Assembly: GCF_000512895.1 (NCBI RefSeq)
Contig: NZ_CP007033.1
Span: 712,001-776,000, forward strand
Direction of reading: 5' to 3'
DNA: 64,000 nt
Source: Dehalobacter restrictus DSM 9455
GTDB lineage: Bacteria; Bacillota; Desulfitobacteriia; Desulfitobacteriales; Syntrophobotulaceae
Positions within the stretch are counted from its first letter, which is position 1. The number at the start of each line of letters is the position of its first letter. Made by a program: the position numbers and the translations under genes. This document shows, piece after piece, positions 43,283 through 50,887 of the stretch. Below the pieces are notes generated by a model, which was given only the letters and a program-made list of their open reading frames with translations, had not been told where the DNA came from and ran no database searches.

Positions 43283-43942
43283 ATGGAAAAAGTACTTGTT
43301 GAACTTCAGGAAGCCATTGAAAAAGGCCAGACCCAGATGGCGATGGATAAGACAAAAGAAGCTCTCAATAACGGGCTTCGAACAGATAAGATTATTGACA
43401 CTGCCATCAACCCGGCGTTTAAAGATCTTGGATTAAGAATGTTTAATGGGGAAATTTATGTGACAGATGTGCTGATGTCCTCCAGAGCGGCACATGCGTC
43501 GATGTATGTAATGGAACCGATAATATCACGACACAGTGGTTCGAAAAAGGGGATTGTGGCAATTGGCACAGTTGCAGGAGATTTACATGATATCGGAAAG
43601 TCCTTAATCGTTATGGTGCTTCAGGGCAGCGGGTACACGGTTATTGACTTGGGCATTGATGTCACGGTGAAATCATTTATCGAGGCTGTCCGAAGGTATA
43701 AACCGGACGTTCTGGCGTTGTCTTCGCTTTTGACTACAACGCTGCCGGAATTAGGCTATATCATTAACGCATTAACCGAACAGGGGCTGCGTTCACAGGT
43801 TAAAGTCATCGTCGGTGGTGCACCGGTAACGGTTAAATATGCAGCTAGTATAAAAGCGGATGCCTATGCAGCTAATTTATTTGAAGCGAGCGAAGCGGTC
43901 GATGATTTAGTCAACAACCGAATCGGAAGATTCCTTGTATAG
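43283..43942 (+). CDS. Second corrinoid-binding methyl carrier protein
   Basis: The 219-residue protein has AGDLHDIGKSL, SSLLTTTLPELG and VGGAPVTVKYAASI, as in the first corrinoid carrier, but its N-terminal cap (EKGQTQMAMDKTKEALNNG) differs. It starts nine bases after the PocR regulator gene, on the same strand. Perhaps it serves a second methyltransferase I encoded elsewhere. No second methyltransferase is beside it. Confidence 0.9.
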   Translation: MEKVLVELQEAIEKGQTQMAMDKTKEALNNGLRTDKIIDTAINPAFKDLGLRMFNGEIYVTDVLMSSRAAHASMYVMEPIISRHSGSKKGIVAIGTVAGDLHDIGKSLIVMVLQGSGYTVIDLGIDVTVKSFIEAVRRYKPDVLALSSLLTTTLPELGYIINALTEQGLRSQVKVIVGGAPVTVKYAASIKADAYAANLFEASEAVDDLVNNRIGRFLV

Positions 43943-43952
43943 CAATTTTAAT

Positions 43953-44101
43953 AGCCGCTTTAAGGGCGGTCGGCATTGAGAGTAAGGAAATAAACCGCTA
44001 CTCCCTTGACTGATATGCTCCCTTCGTAGTAGACAGTTAAAATAATAAAACTGTTTCTATGAAGGGAGCATATCACCTTGACAGGGGCGGTTTATTTCCT
44101 T
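43953..44101 (+). pseudogene. Relic of a type I toxin-antitoxin locus with an inserted palindrome
   Basis: AGCCGC at 43953 followed by AGGGCGGTCGGCATT matches the start of the antitoxin RNA at 45171-45195. The terminator arms AAGGAAATAAACCGC (43984-43998) and GCGGTTTATTTCCTT (44087-44101) match those of the intact locus. On the minus strand, the end of the toxin frame (SFKRK then stop) can be read at about 44091-44107, but the rest of the toxin is gone. A 61-bp palindromic insertion lies in the loop at 44013-44073. Confidence 0.65.
44013..44073. mobile_element. MITE-like or IS-end remnant (61 bp)
   Basis: ATATGCTCCCTTC (44013-44025) and GAAGGGAGCATAT (44061-44073) are perfect terminal inverted repeats, with imperfect pairing further in (TAGACAGTT / AACTGTTTCTA). 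CTTGAC occurs close to both sides (44005-44010 and 44077-44082) and could be a target duplication. No transposase is present. Confidence 0.5.
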
Positions 44102-44231
44102 TTAAAGGATGGGAGGCGTCTGCTCAGCACTGCCGGTATCCTTTCTGACAATCACTTTTTCATAATAGCCTCCGTATCTGTGGTATAATTTTATTATAAT
44201 ACAAATAAATGGAAGAGTCAGAGGAAAAGCC

Positions 44232-45062
44232 ATGTCGATGCGCGATAAGTTCTACGATCAATTCAAACCGGTCCACCGCGTCATTGGGATAGTATTGATC
44301 CCCATCATCCTGGATCTGGCGAACTATCTGCTCTATGAGAAAATTTTCCGGACAGAATACCTGCCTGCTCATAAGCTGCTAAACCTGAAGATCGGGCTTG
44401 TATCGGCGCCGCCGAGTGTGCGGTCTATCCTTGAGGACTTTCCGTCGCCTCTCTTTCAGGCTAACAATGGCAGCGTGTCCGGAATCGTAAACCAGTTGAC
44501 CCTGTTTAATATCTTGCTGCTTCTCAGTGCGACGCTGATCCTTAGTTTCCTTCACAGCGGCTATTTGGGTGTATTGGCCGAGTCCGGACGCAGGCCCATG
44601 GGCTGGAAGGACTTCTTTGTGCTTGGCAATCAGTTCTGGTTGCGGTTTTTAGTCTTACAAGTCCTGGGCCTTTGGCCGCTGATCCTGATGCTGATTAACC
44701 CCGAACTGGTTTTTCTGGGGTTGATTAACGTCGTGTTTGTTTACGTCCAGTATGCGATTGTCGTCGATGAAGGGTCGATCAAAGAAAATTTTCAACGAGG
44801 AATTGGTTTTCTTCTGCAAAATTTGAAGCTGACCCTGATCATGGCCATCTACTTCGGCCTGATCTTCTCTTTTCTGGGAATTTTCATTCATGTCCTTGCG
44901 GGTCTGGGAAGGACAGGAATCATCATCGCCATTGTTTTGATCGCTTACCTGGGAGCGGTGGCCAATAAAACCGTGCTGGAAATCTACCGGGAGAAAAGCC
45001 AGGGGGAGCAAATGAATCCGGAAATTGAGAATATGGGCGGTCTTGATAGCGATGATCTTTGA
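44232..45062 (+). CDS. Hypothetical polytopic membrane protein
   Basis: The 276-residue protein has about six hydrophobic helices (VHRVIGIVLIPIILDLANYL, LTLFNILLLLSATLILSFL, LRFLVLQVLGLWPLILML, and three more) and an acidic C-terminal tail ending GGLDSDDL. AGGAAAAGCC lies ahead of the start at ATG 44232. The layout resembles small 'glycerophosphoryl diester phosphodiesterase membrane domain'-like proteins, but I cannot assign a function. It is flanked on both sides by toxin-antitoxin sequence. Confidence 0.6.
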   Translation: MSMRDKFYDQFKPVHRVIGIVLIPIILDLANYLLYEKIFRTEYLPAHKLLNLKIGLVSAPPSVRSILEDFPSPLFQANNGSVSGIVNQLTLFNILLLLSATLILSFLHSGYLGVLAESGRRPMGWKDFFVLGNQFWLRFLVLQVLGLWPLILMLINPELVFLGLINVVFVYVQYAIVVDEGSIKENFQRGIGFLLQNLKLTLIMAIYFGLIFSFLGIFIHVLAGLGRTGIIIAIVLIAYLGAVANKTVLEIYREKSQGEQMNPEIENMGGLDSDDL

Positions 45063-45121
45063 GCAACGTTCTAGACTTCAAAAATTTTACAATTAATATG
45101 TATTTTATATCGGATTTGTTA

Positions 45122-45245
45122 TATACTATAAGAAAAGAGGAACCATGCTCTATACATGATTCCTCACAACAGCCGCTTTGAGGGCGGTCGGCATTAGTAA
45201 ACGGAATAGACCGTTATCATTTGCAGGTTGGCGGTCTATTTCCTT
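45122..45245 (+). ncRNA. Antitoxin RNA of a type I toxin-antitoxin locus
   Basis: TATACT at 45122-45127 provides a -10. The predicted RNA begins with a hairpin, GAGGAACCATG...CATGATTCCTC (45138-45165), then AGCCGCTTTGAGGGCGGTCGG, and ends at a strong terminator, GGAATAGACCG / CGGTCTATTTCC (45203-45243), followed by TTTT. It converges on the toxin gene, overlapping its last codons and terminator, as in par/Fst-type loci. The AGGGCGGTCGGCATT motif also occurs at the 5' end of the toxin mRNA, in the same sense, so pairing must mainly use the shared 3' terminator. Confidence 0.65.
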
Positions 45246-45319
45246 TTATGAAATGATAGTATCAAAACGACCAAAGTCGCAAATGAAACCATCAACATCA
45301 AAGCTTGAAATACTTCCAT
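45236..45319 (-). CDS. Holin-like type I toxin (27 residues)
   Basis: The peptide has one transmembrane segment, MEVFQALMLMVSFATLVVL, and a basic tail HKRK, the pattern of the putative holin-like toxin family (BsrH/Fst-like in style). It was too short to be called as a normal gene. GGAGGTGAT lies just ahead of the ATG at 45319. CCTCC and AGGAGG form a tight hairpin (loop GGAA) over this ribosome site, which would keep translation low. A -10 (TATGAT) lies at about 45383-45388 on the minus strand. The stop codon is in the shared terminator stem. Confidence 0.75.
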   Translation of the reverse strand: MEVFQALMLMVSFATLVVLILSFHKRK

Positions 45320-45569
45320 GGGCATCACCTCCTTTCCGGAGGGAATGCCGACCGCCCTGCACGCCATCTGTTGCAGGGCTATCATAACATATATTTACAA
45401 AATATTCCATATATTTAGAGCGTATAAAAAACAAGTGAATGATTTTTTAATCAAAGCGATGCAGGAGAGAATGTAGTTTTTTTCGATAACCTTCTATTTT
45501 GGGACAACCAATAGGATGTCTACATAAGATAGTATTGGGAGACGAAAACAGAATGTAGGAGATGATTAT

Positions 45570-45776
45570 ATGTATCTTTCCGGTCTAGCGTTTCTCCCTT
45601 TTCTGGCCAAATATATTATACGAAAACCTGTAGTCGCGCCGATTAATAATACGGTGGGGATAGTATCGCCCATATTAGCAGGAACGCGTCATTGGCCGCC
45701 AAGCCATAGGCCGCCTGCTTATCATCATCCGCCATGTCATCCACCTGTAAGACGGAGGCGTGGTTGCTGCTGCTAG
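45570..45776 (+). CDS. Small Pro/His/Cys-rich protein
   Basis: The 68-residue protein has a hydrophobic N-terminus (MYLSGLAFLPFLAKYIIRK), a middle with NNTVGIVSPILAG, and a tail rich in Pro, His and Arg ending RRRRGCCC. GTAGGAGATG lies ahead of the ATG at 45570 and a good terminator follows 14 bases after its stop, so the gene is probably real even though no family was recognised. The His/Cys-rich tail could bind metal, or the CCC end could be a lipid or thiol attachment site; both are guesses. Confidence 0.6.
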   Translation: MYLSGLAFLPFLAKYIIRKPVVAPINNTVGIVSPILAGTRHWPPSHRPPAYHHPPCHPPVRRRRGCCC

Positions 45777-45790
45777 ATTTTTTAAAGAAA

Positions 45791-45820
45791 CCCGAGGGAG
45801 AATTCCCTCGGGTGTTTTAA
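45791..45820. terminator. Bidirectional terminator
   Basis: CCCGAGGG (45791-45798) pairs with CCCTCGGG (45805-45812). TGTTTT follows on the plus strand and TTTCTTTAAA on the minus strand, so it can end both the small gene at 45570 and the ATPase operon at 45863. Confidence 0.8.
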
Positions 45821-45862
45821 TACATCGATATGCTTGTTGACATATCCAGTGGTGGGAAGTGA

Positions 45863-47032
45863 TCAAGCATGATGATGATTAAACCGGATCTGCAATTTCC
45901 CCTCATCAAGCTTGGCGGAAGTAATCTGTTTATTTAATAAATGCGGTGGCAGCATCATGCACCGCTTTTCATTTTTTATGGTGATTTGAATCTCGCCGCC
46001 GGCCTGAGAAAGCGCCATTTCCGATTTGTCGGCAAAGGGCAGGTGGAAAATCAGGACATCCTGATCGTTATCCCGGAAGGTCTCCATTAGCCGTGTCCGG
46101 CATAAAACGGCCTCCGGATTCATTTTACCGTAGAGATCCCCGATCTGGGCCAGTACGGGAACCGATTTGAGTTCGTGTTTCAGCAGATTCAGGTAAAAGA
46201 CGGGAAGATCAGCAAAGCTTTCCCTGATTTCGTTCAAGCCTTCATTTTGAAGTTCGACCCAGCGGTTGAAATAGCCGGATAGCGCTTCCTGCGGAAATAC
46301 TTTATTGACGATGATGCCGTCTACCTGGTAATCAAACAGGCTCAGCCAAGTGAAGCTGCGTTTTGTTTCCTTGATGACGATTTTTTCAGGCGTCGTCACG
46401 AGGCGCACGGTGAGGACTTCTTTGTTGAGCATCAGGGCCTGAAGACGTTCGAGCTTAGCCATCAGCTTCGTCAGGTCTTCAAAGACATTATCTTTGGGCA
46501 TCGGCACCTTAAGGACTTTTTCGACGACCGGTCCGGCAATCTTGACGGCCTGACGCTTCATGGGAAGAATTTTGCTGACGATTTCCCCGAGCATTTCCGG
46601 GTATTTCAGCAGGTTCAGCGTTTCACCCGTTGGGGCACAATCGACGATGATCACGTCATACTTTTTCTTTTCGTAATAATCCAACACCGTAAATAAGGAG
46701 AACAGCTCTTCAAGGCCGGGAAAAATGAGGAGTTCTTCCGCTTCAATCCCGCCCTCGGCCCGTGACAGGATCATTTGCTTGATATAGGATTTTAAGCTTC
46801 CCCAAGCTTTTTCGCTTTCCTTGACGACGTCGATTTCCAGGGCATCCAGGTTGGGGATGACTGCGGTTGGTTCACTGCCAAGCTTCATGGCGAGTGAATC
46901 AGACAAGCTGTGGGCTTGATCGGTGCTCATTAGGAGTACGCGGTGGCCTTCATTGGCCAGCCTAATGGCGGTTGCAGCGGCGACACAGGTCTTGCCGACA
47001 CCGCCTTTTCCGGTATATAAAATGATACGCAT
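45863..47032 (-). CDS. ArsA/Get3-family ATPase with C-terminal Hsp20-like domain (1)
   Basis: The 389-residue ATPase has the deviant P-loop YTGKGGVGKTC, the switch-I-like STDQAHSLSDSL and switch-II-like VDCAPTGETLNLL. The last 75 residues (VLIFHLPFADKSEMALSQAG, then IKNEKRCMM) look like an alpha-crystallin/Hsp20-type beta domain as in ArsA_HSP20 and in Get3d. The paired metalloid cysteines of ArsA and the CxxC of yeast Get3 are not visible, so arsenite extrusion is unlikely. It is the last gene of a three-gene minus-strand operon with a second, similar ATPase. Confidence 0.85.
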   Translation of the reverse strand: MRIILYTGKGGVGKTCVAAATAIRLANEGHRVLLMSTDQAHSLSDSLAMKLGSEPTAVIPNLDALEIDVVKESEKAWGSLKSYIKQMILSRAEGGIEAEELLIFPGLEELFSLFTVLDYYEKKKYDVIIVDCAPTGETLNLLKYPEMLGEIVSKILPMKRQAVKIAGPVVEKVLKVPMPKDNVFEDLTKLMAKLERLQALMLNKEVLTVRLVTTPEKIVIKETKRSFTWLSLFDYQVDGIIVNKVFPQEALSGYFNRWVELQNEGLNEIRESFADLPVFYLNLLKHELKSVPVLAQIGDLYGKMNPEAVLCRTRLMETFRDNDQDVLIFHLPFADKSEMALSQAGGEIQITIKNEKRCMMLPPHLLNKQITSAKLDEGKLQIRFNHHHA

Positions 47033-47044
47033 GCTGTTTTCCTC

Positions 47045-47275
47045 CTAATTGATGGTTACCGAGTGAACGTTGCTGTGAGTTTCAGGTTGGTCTGTGTTTT
47101 TTGAGGTTTCGGAGCCGTCCATCAGGTATTCCAGCAGCAAATCTTTAACTTCTTTTTCAATGACGGACAGATGGTGTCTGACGTTCTCAGGCATCAAGGT
47201 TTCCAAGGCTTCCTTTTGCAGCCGTTTCGCTTCGAGCATTTTTTGGATGAATTCCGGATTAATGGCGGTATTCAT
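47045..47275 (-). CDS. Small helical protein between two ArsA-like ATPases
   Basis: Starting at ATG 47275 (AAAGGAGGTCATATC ahead) the protein has 76 residues and appears fully helical (EFIQKMLEAKRLQKEALETL, HHLSVIEKEVKDLLLEYLM) with a short polar tail ending VHSVTIN. It lies between the two ATPase genes, 12 bases before the first one and 13 bases after the second, so all three are surely co-transcribed. I know no family for it; it could be an adaptor or client-handing subunit. Confidence 0.7.
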   Translation of the reverse strand: MNTAINPEFIQKMLEAKRLQKEALETLMPENVRHHLSVIEKEVKDLLLEYLMDGSETSKNTDQPETHSNVHSVTIN

Positions 47276-47288
47276 GATATGACCTCCT

Positions 47289-48458
47289 TTATTTTGGTTC
47301 GAACCGTACAGTGAGCTTGCCATCGGTTAACTTGGCGGAGTTGACCAGGTAGTGGCGAAGGGTTGCGGGTTTTGGAATGCTGCGTTTGAAGTTCCCGATT
47401 TTCAAAATCAGATCGGTTGCGGACTCGTTGAAACGGATGTCGCCTTTTTCCACAAATGGCAGATCCAGGACTAAGGCATAGCCTGTTTCTGTCTTTTCAT
47501 AATGCTCACCCGCTGATGGCGGCTGCAGCTCAAACAGAGGACTGCTCTCAGCAAGGATTTCCGCCAGGCGTCCGATGCCGCCGACACCGTTTAAATCGCT
47601 GTCAAACCAGGGGATGCGGCGGATAGTCCTGCCGGTAAATAAACTTTCAAGTTCCTCGGTGTATCGCGTCTGGATGGCGATCCATTCATCAAAAAACGGA
47701 TTATTCAGATCCTGCGGTAAGATCCGGTTGATGAAAAGACAGTCCACATTGAAGCCGTAAAGATTCAAATACATGAAGTTGCGCTTCGTTTCTTCCACAA
47801 CCATCTTTTCAGGTATGGTGACTAGGCGGATGGCCGTTGTTGCGGGATCTTTCAGAAGGGTCTGAAATTCAAGGAGTGTTACGTAGAGTCTCTCGATATC
47901 CGTCATGGCCTGCCGGTCAGGCAGCTGTACTTTGAAGACTGTTTTGGATATCGGGGAAAGGATCCTTAGCGCTGCCTTGCCGATCGGGAACATTTTCTCC
48001 ATGTACCAGGACAGCAGTTCGGGAAACTTAAGCAGCGCCAGTGTTTCGCCTGTGGGCGCGCAGTCGACGATGATGCGGTCATAATGGCCGCTTTGATGAA
48101 GCGATAAGATTTTAAGCAAGGAAAACAGTTCATCCATACCCGGAAAAACAGCAATCTGTTCCAATTGTTCACTGGCCATGCCGCTGGAAGCAACCAGGCG
48201 GAGGAAGGCTTGTTTCATATCCTTGAAGTCGTTTTCCATAACGTCATGCGGATTGATCTCCAGCAAATGAAGGCCGTTATCCAGGGCCGTGATCTCACTG
48301 CCGAGTGTCAATTCAAATAAGTCGCCCAGATTATGGGCCATGTCGGTGCTGACAAGAAGCGTTTTCCGGCCATCACCCACGGAAAGCATGGCATGGGCTG
48401 CAGCGACACTTGTTTTACCGACGCCGCCTTTGCCTGTAAAGATCAAAATCGTACCCAT
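47289..48458 (-). CDS. ArsA/Get3-family ATPase with C-terminal Hsp20-like domain (2)
   Basis: The 389-residue paralogue of the downstream ATPase, with FTGKGGVGKTS, STDMAHNLGDLF and VDCAPTGETLALL and an Hsp20-like tail (LVLDLPFVEKGDIRFNES, LKIGNFKRSIPKP). Equal length to its partner suggests tandem duplication and possibly a heterodimer, with one subunit replacing the fused double ATPase of classical ArsA. A MarR gene is encoded upstream on the same strand. No ArsB, ArsR or ArsD is present. Confidence 0.85.
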   Translation of the reverse strand: MGTILIFTGKGGVGKTSVAAAHAMLSVGDGRKTLLVSTDMAHNLGDLFELTLGSEITALDNGLHLLEINPHDVMENDFKDMKQAFLRLVASSGMASEQLEQIAVFPGMDELFSLLKILSLHQSGHYDRIIVDCAPTGETLALLKFPELLSWYMEKMFPIGKAALRILSPISKTVFKVQLPDRQAMTDIERLYVTLLEFQTLLKDPATTAIRLVTIPEKMVVEETKRNFMYLNLYGFNVDCLFINRILPQDLNNPFFDEWIAIQTRYTEELESLFTGRTIRRIPWFDSDLNGVGGIGRLAEILAESSPLFELQPPSAGEHYEKTETGYALVLDLPFVEKGDIRFNESATDLILKIGNFKRSIPKPATLRHYLVNSAKLTDGKLTVRFEPK

Positions 48459-48609
48459 CTCAAAAACTCCTTTCTTAGATTCGACAGACGAATAGTTCCA
48501 TGATGGAAGTATTCGTTCTAAAGCAGACTGCCCGTCCGGCAGCCTGAGTCACAATCGTTAATCGTAATCAATCACTCATTGATCATTCAGTTGATGTTCA
48601 CTTGAAGAC

Positions 48610-49101
48610 TCACTCGATGATGATTTTTCGTATCGTCTGCGCGGGACTGTTCATCGCTTGGAACTGCTCCTTTTGCATAACAGAGATGACTTTCTCGATG
48701 ATCGTGAAGATCAGGGCTGTTTCCTCGGAGGTCAGCTCGGAAAGAACCTTTTGTCCGTATTGCCTGAAGGTCGTAAGAATCTGTCGGATCTGATTCCTGC
48801 CGGACGCACTGAGACGAATGGTTACGACACGCTTGTCATCTTCATTCCGCTCGCGGCTGAGCAATGTTTGCTTCTCCATGCGGGAGATAATGCCGGTTGC
48901 CGTGTTTAGTGGAACACGCAGATACTGGGCGACCTGCGACATGGTGACATCCTCTTGGCGATATAAAAGCAGGAGGACGAGTAATTCATTTTTGGTGACG
49001 TTCAGCAGAATATTCGCCCATAACTCATTGGAGATCAGCGGTCTGATCCGGTCGATGAACTGAAATAGGGTATCTTCCATTAAGAGTTTTTCAGCATCCA
49101 A
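48610..49101 (-). CDS. MarR family transcriptional regulator
   Basis: The 163-residue protein has a MarR winged helix with TMSQVAQYLRVPLNTATGIIS and the wing RNEDDKRVVTIRLSASG. It starts at TTG 49101 with GGAGG at good spacing; ATG 49080 is a weaker option. An inverted repeat TTAGTTCC / GGAACTAA lies over the 5' region, a likely operator. It is 150 bases upstream of the ATPase operon and reads the same way, so it probably controls the ATPase genes. Confidence 0.86.
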   Translation of the reverse strand: MDAEKLLMEDTLFQFIDRIRPLISNELWANILLNVTKNELLVLLLLYRQEDVTMSQVAQYLRVPLNTATGIISRMEKQTLLSRERNEDDKRVVTIRLSASGRNQIRQILTTFRQYGQKVLSELTSEETALIFTIIEKVISVMQKEQFQAMNSPAQTIRKIIIE

Positions 49102-49103
49102 AC

Positions 49104-49146
49104 TTAGTTCCTCCTTCGAAGTAATTTAATTCTACTCCGGAACTAA
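49104..49146 (-). promoter_or_regulatory. Inverted repeat over the marR leader
   Basis: TTAGTTCC (49104-49111) and GGAACTAA (49139-49146) are perfect inverted repeats, one of them overlapping the ribosome site of the MarR gene. Likely operator for autorepression. Confidence 0.5.
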
Positions 49147-49216
49147 ATGGACGTCAAGAGGAAAATTGTCGTTCAAAAATCTTACAATTAGTATGTGATT
49201 TAACTTAGGTATGGTA

Positions 49217-49292
49217 TATACTATAAGCAAAGAGGAACCATGCTGATACCTGATTCCTCGTAACAGCCGCTTTTGGGCGGTCTATTTCTTTT
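49217..49292 (+). pseudogene. Second relic of the type I antitoxin RNA
   Basis: From TATACT (49217-49222) on, the sequence matches the antitoxin at 45122-45245: GAGGAACCATG...GATTCCTCG, then AGCCGCTTTTGGGCGGTC. It then goes directly to the end of the terminator (CTATTTCTTTTT), so the middle is deleted. On the minus strand only a KKK-stop remnant of the toxin is left. Confidence 0.65.
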
Positions 49293-49397
49293 TAGTGAAG
49301 GATATTGTTGATTAGGAGAATCCTATGGAAACAAATGATGCACTTACTCGGTTAATAAATCCCAGAATAACATTCTGTTGATGAAAGGGATAACGAT

Positions 49398-50084
49398 ATG
49401 AGCAGCAAAGAAGAGATACTGCGCCGGCTATTCGAGCTGCAGGATCTGAAATACAAAGAGTTTGCGTGCAAACTTATGCCGACGGTGAACCCGGAAAACG
49501 TGATCGGCGTCCGCACGCCGGATCTGCGGAAGCTCGCCAGGGAGTTTTCCAAAACGCCGGAGGCTTCGGAGTTCCTCAAAATCCTGCCGCATGCGTATTA
49601 TGAAGAAAATAACCTGCACGGTTTCCTGATTGAAACGATCAGGGATTATGATACTGCTGTTGCCGCCGTTGACGAGTTTCTGCCGTACATAGACAACTGG
49701 GCAACCTGTGACCTCATTTCACCGAAGATATTCAAAAAGCACCTGCCCGAACTCTACGAAAAAATCAAAGTATGGCTGGTATCCGGCCGGACTTATACGG
49801 TGCGGTTTGGGATCGGAATGCTGATGCGCTTCTATCTCGATGACGATTTCCAGCCGGAGATGCTTGAGCTTGTGGCGGTTATCCGGTCAGACGAATACTA
49901 TGTCAACATGATGATCGCCTGGTATTTCGCAACGGCATTGGCCAAGCAGTACGAAGCGGTCTTGCCGTACATACAGGAACAGCGTTTGGAGAAGTGGACG
50001 CACAACAAAGCTATCCAGAAAGCGATTGAGAGTTACCGGATCGGCGACGAAGCAAAGGCGTACCTGCGGACGCTTAAAACGTAA
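49398..50084 (+). CDS. DNA alkylation repair protein (AlkD-like HEAT-repeat)
   Basis: The 228-residue protein has the AlkD-family features NVIGVRTPDLRKLAREF, the pair YEENNLHGFLIETI and DNWATCDLISPK, and WYFATALAKQYEAVLPY, which form the HEAT-like repeats around the DNA and the catalytic Asp/Trp pocket of these base glycosylases. AAAGGGATAACG precedes the ATG at 49398. It stands alone. The function would be to remove alkylated bases such as 7-alkylguanine. Confidence 0.88.
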   Translation: MSSKEEILRRLFELQDLKYKEFACKLMPTVNPENVIGVRTPDLRKLAREFSKTPEASEFLKILPHAYYEENNLHGFLIETIRDYDTAVAAVDEFLPYIDNWATCDLISPKIFKKHLPELYEKIKVWLVSGRTYTVRFGIGMLMRFYLDDDFQPEMLELVAVIRSDEYYVNMMIAWYFATALAKQYEAVLPYIQEQRLEKWTHNKAIQKAIESYRIGDEAKAYLRTLKT

Positions 50085-50126
50085 GTCTCTATGTATCCAT
50101 GTGCCGGGCGGCCGAGTCACTGCTCT

Positions 50127-50648
50127 TTATAGTACGCCATTTTGGAGGAAAGCCTTAGCCCTATGGTGTACAATCAATTTTCGGATGAAATACAGGATGA
50201 TGATAAACCCCGTAATCTCCGGCACATAAGATGCCGGATCGGTCATTAGGCTGGTCAAATCTGCTTGAAGCCATGACCCTTCTGTTGACGCATAAAATTT
50301 CATGCCGTAAAGCGGCCAATAAAATGTCTCCGGAATCATCCACATGGCGTCAAATATGTCATGGAAAAGACAGCTTCCGGTCAACACCAACCAACCACTT
50401 TTTTGATATCTATGCCAACGATAGTATCCAATCCCCAATAAGAGAAAGATAAACAATAACGTGTGTGCAAATACTCTACCGGTATGGAAGGTTTCGGCAA
50501 ACAAAAAACGGCCGATAGGTTTATCAATCAAGTCGGGCAAAATGGACCCGACGAAGACTACTCTGTAATCAATTTTGATGTCTCCTAAGGATTTTTCGGC
50601 TGCTTTTGCAGCTAATCCTGTCAATCCTAAATGTCCGAAGAAAATCAT
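50127..50648 (-). CDS. Membrane-bound metal-dependent hydrolase-like protein (DUF457/YdjM type)
   Basis: The 173-residue protein begins MIFFGHLGLTGLAAKAAE and has GSILPDLIDKPIGRFLF and RVFAHTLLFIFLLLG, the His/Asp pattern of YdjM-like inner membrane hydrolases, and a later LFHDIFDAMWMIPETFYW. There are four likely helices. The start has no strong ribosome site (GGGAGCAAGAT before the ATG at 50648). The real substrate of the family is unknown. Confidence 0.7.
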   Translation of the reverse strand: MIFFGHLGLTGLAAKAAEKSLGDIKIDYRVVFVGSILPDLIDKPIGRFLFAETFHTGRVFAHTLLFIFLLLGIGYYRWHRYQKSGWLVLTGSCLFHDIFDAMWMIPETFYWPLYGMKFYASTEGSWLQADLTSLMTDPASYVPEITGFIIILYFIRKLIVHHRAKAFLQNGVL

Positions 50649-50887
50649 ATCTTGCTCCCTGATTGCAAATCACAGTTTATCGCTGGTATGGTCAGCGGTA
50701 AGGCTTCTTATTGTCAGTTACATCCTAATCGCCGGATATATTGTACCACGAAATAAAGGATCATTGCCAAAATCCATGCCGATGAAATCATTTGACAAAA
50801 AAAATAAGTGCTCAAAGGGATCAGTATTGAGGTGAATAGTAAAGGAAAGGGCAAGAATAATCATGTTGTCAGCAGGGTGTCTATCCG

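Noticed and set aside
45178-45434. Longer frames on both strands across the toxin-antitoxin locus
   Set aside because: They are arginine- and proline-rich shadow frames without ribosome sites; the 27-residue peptide on the minus strand explains the region better.
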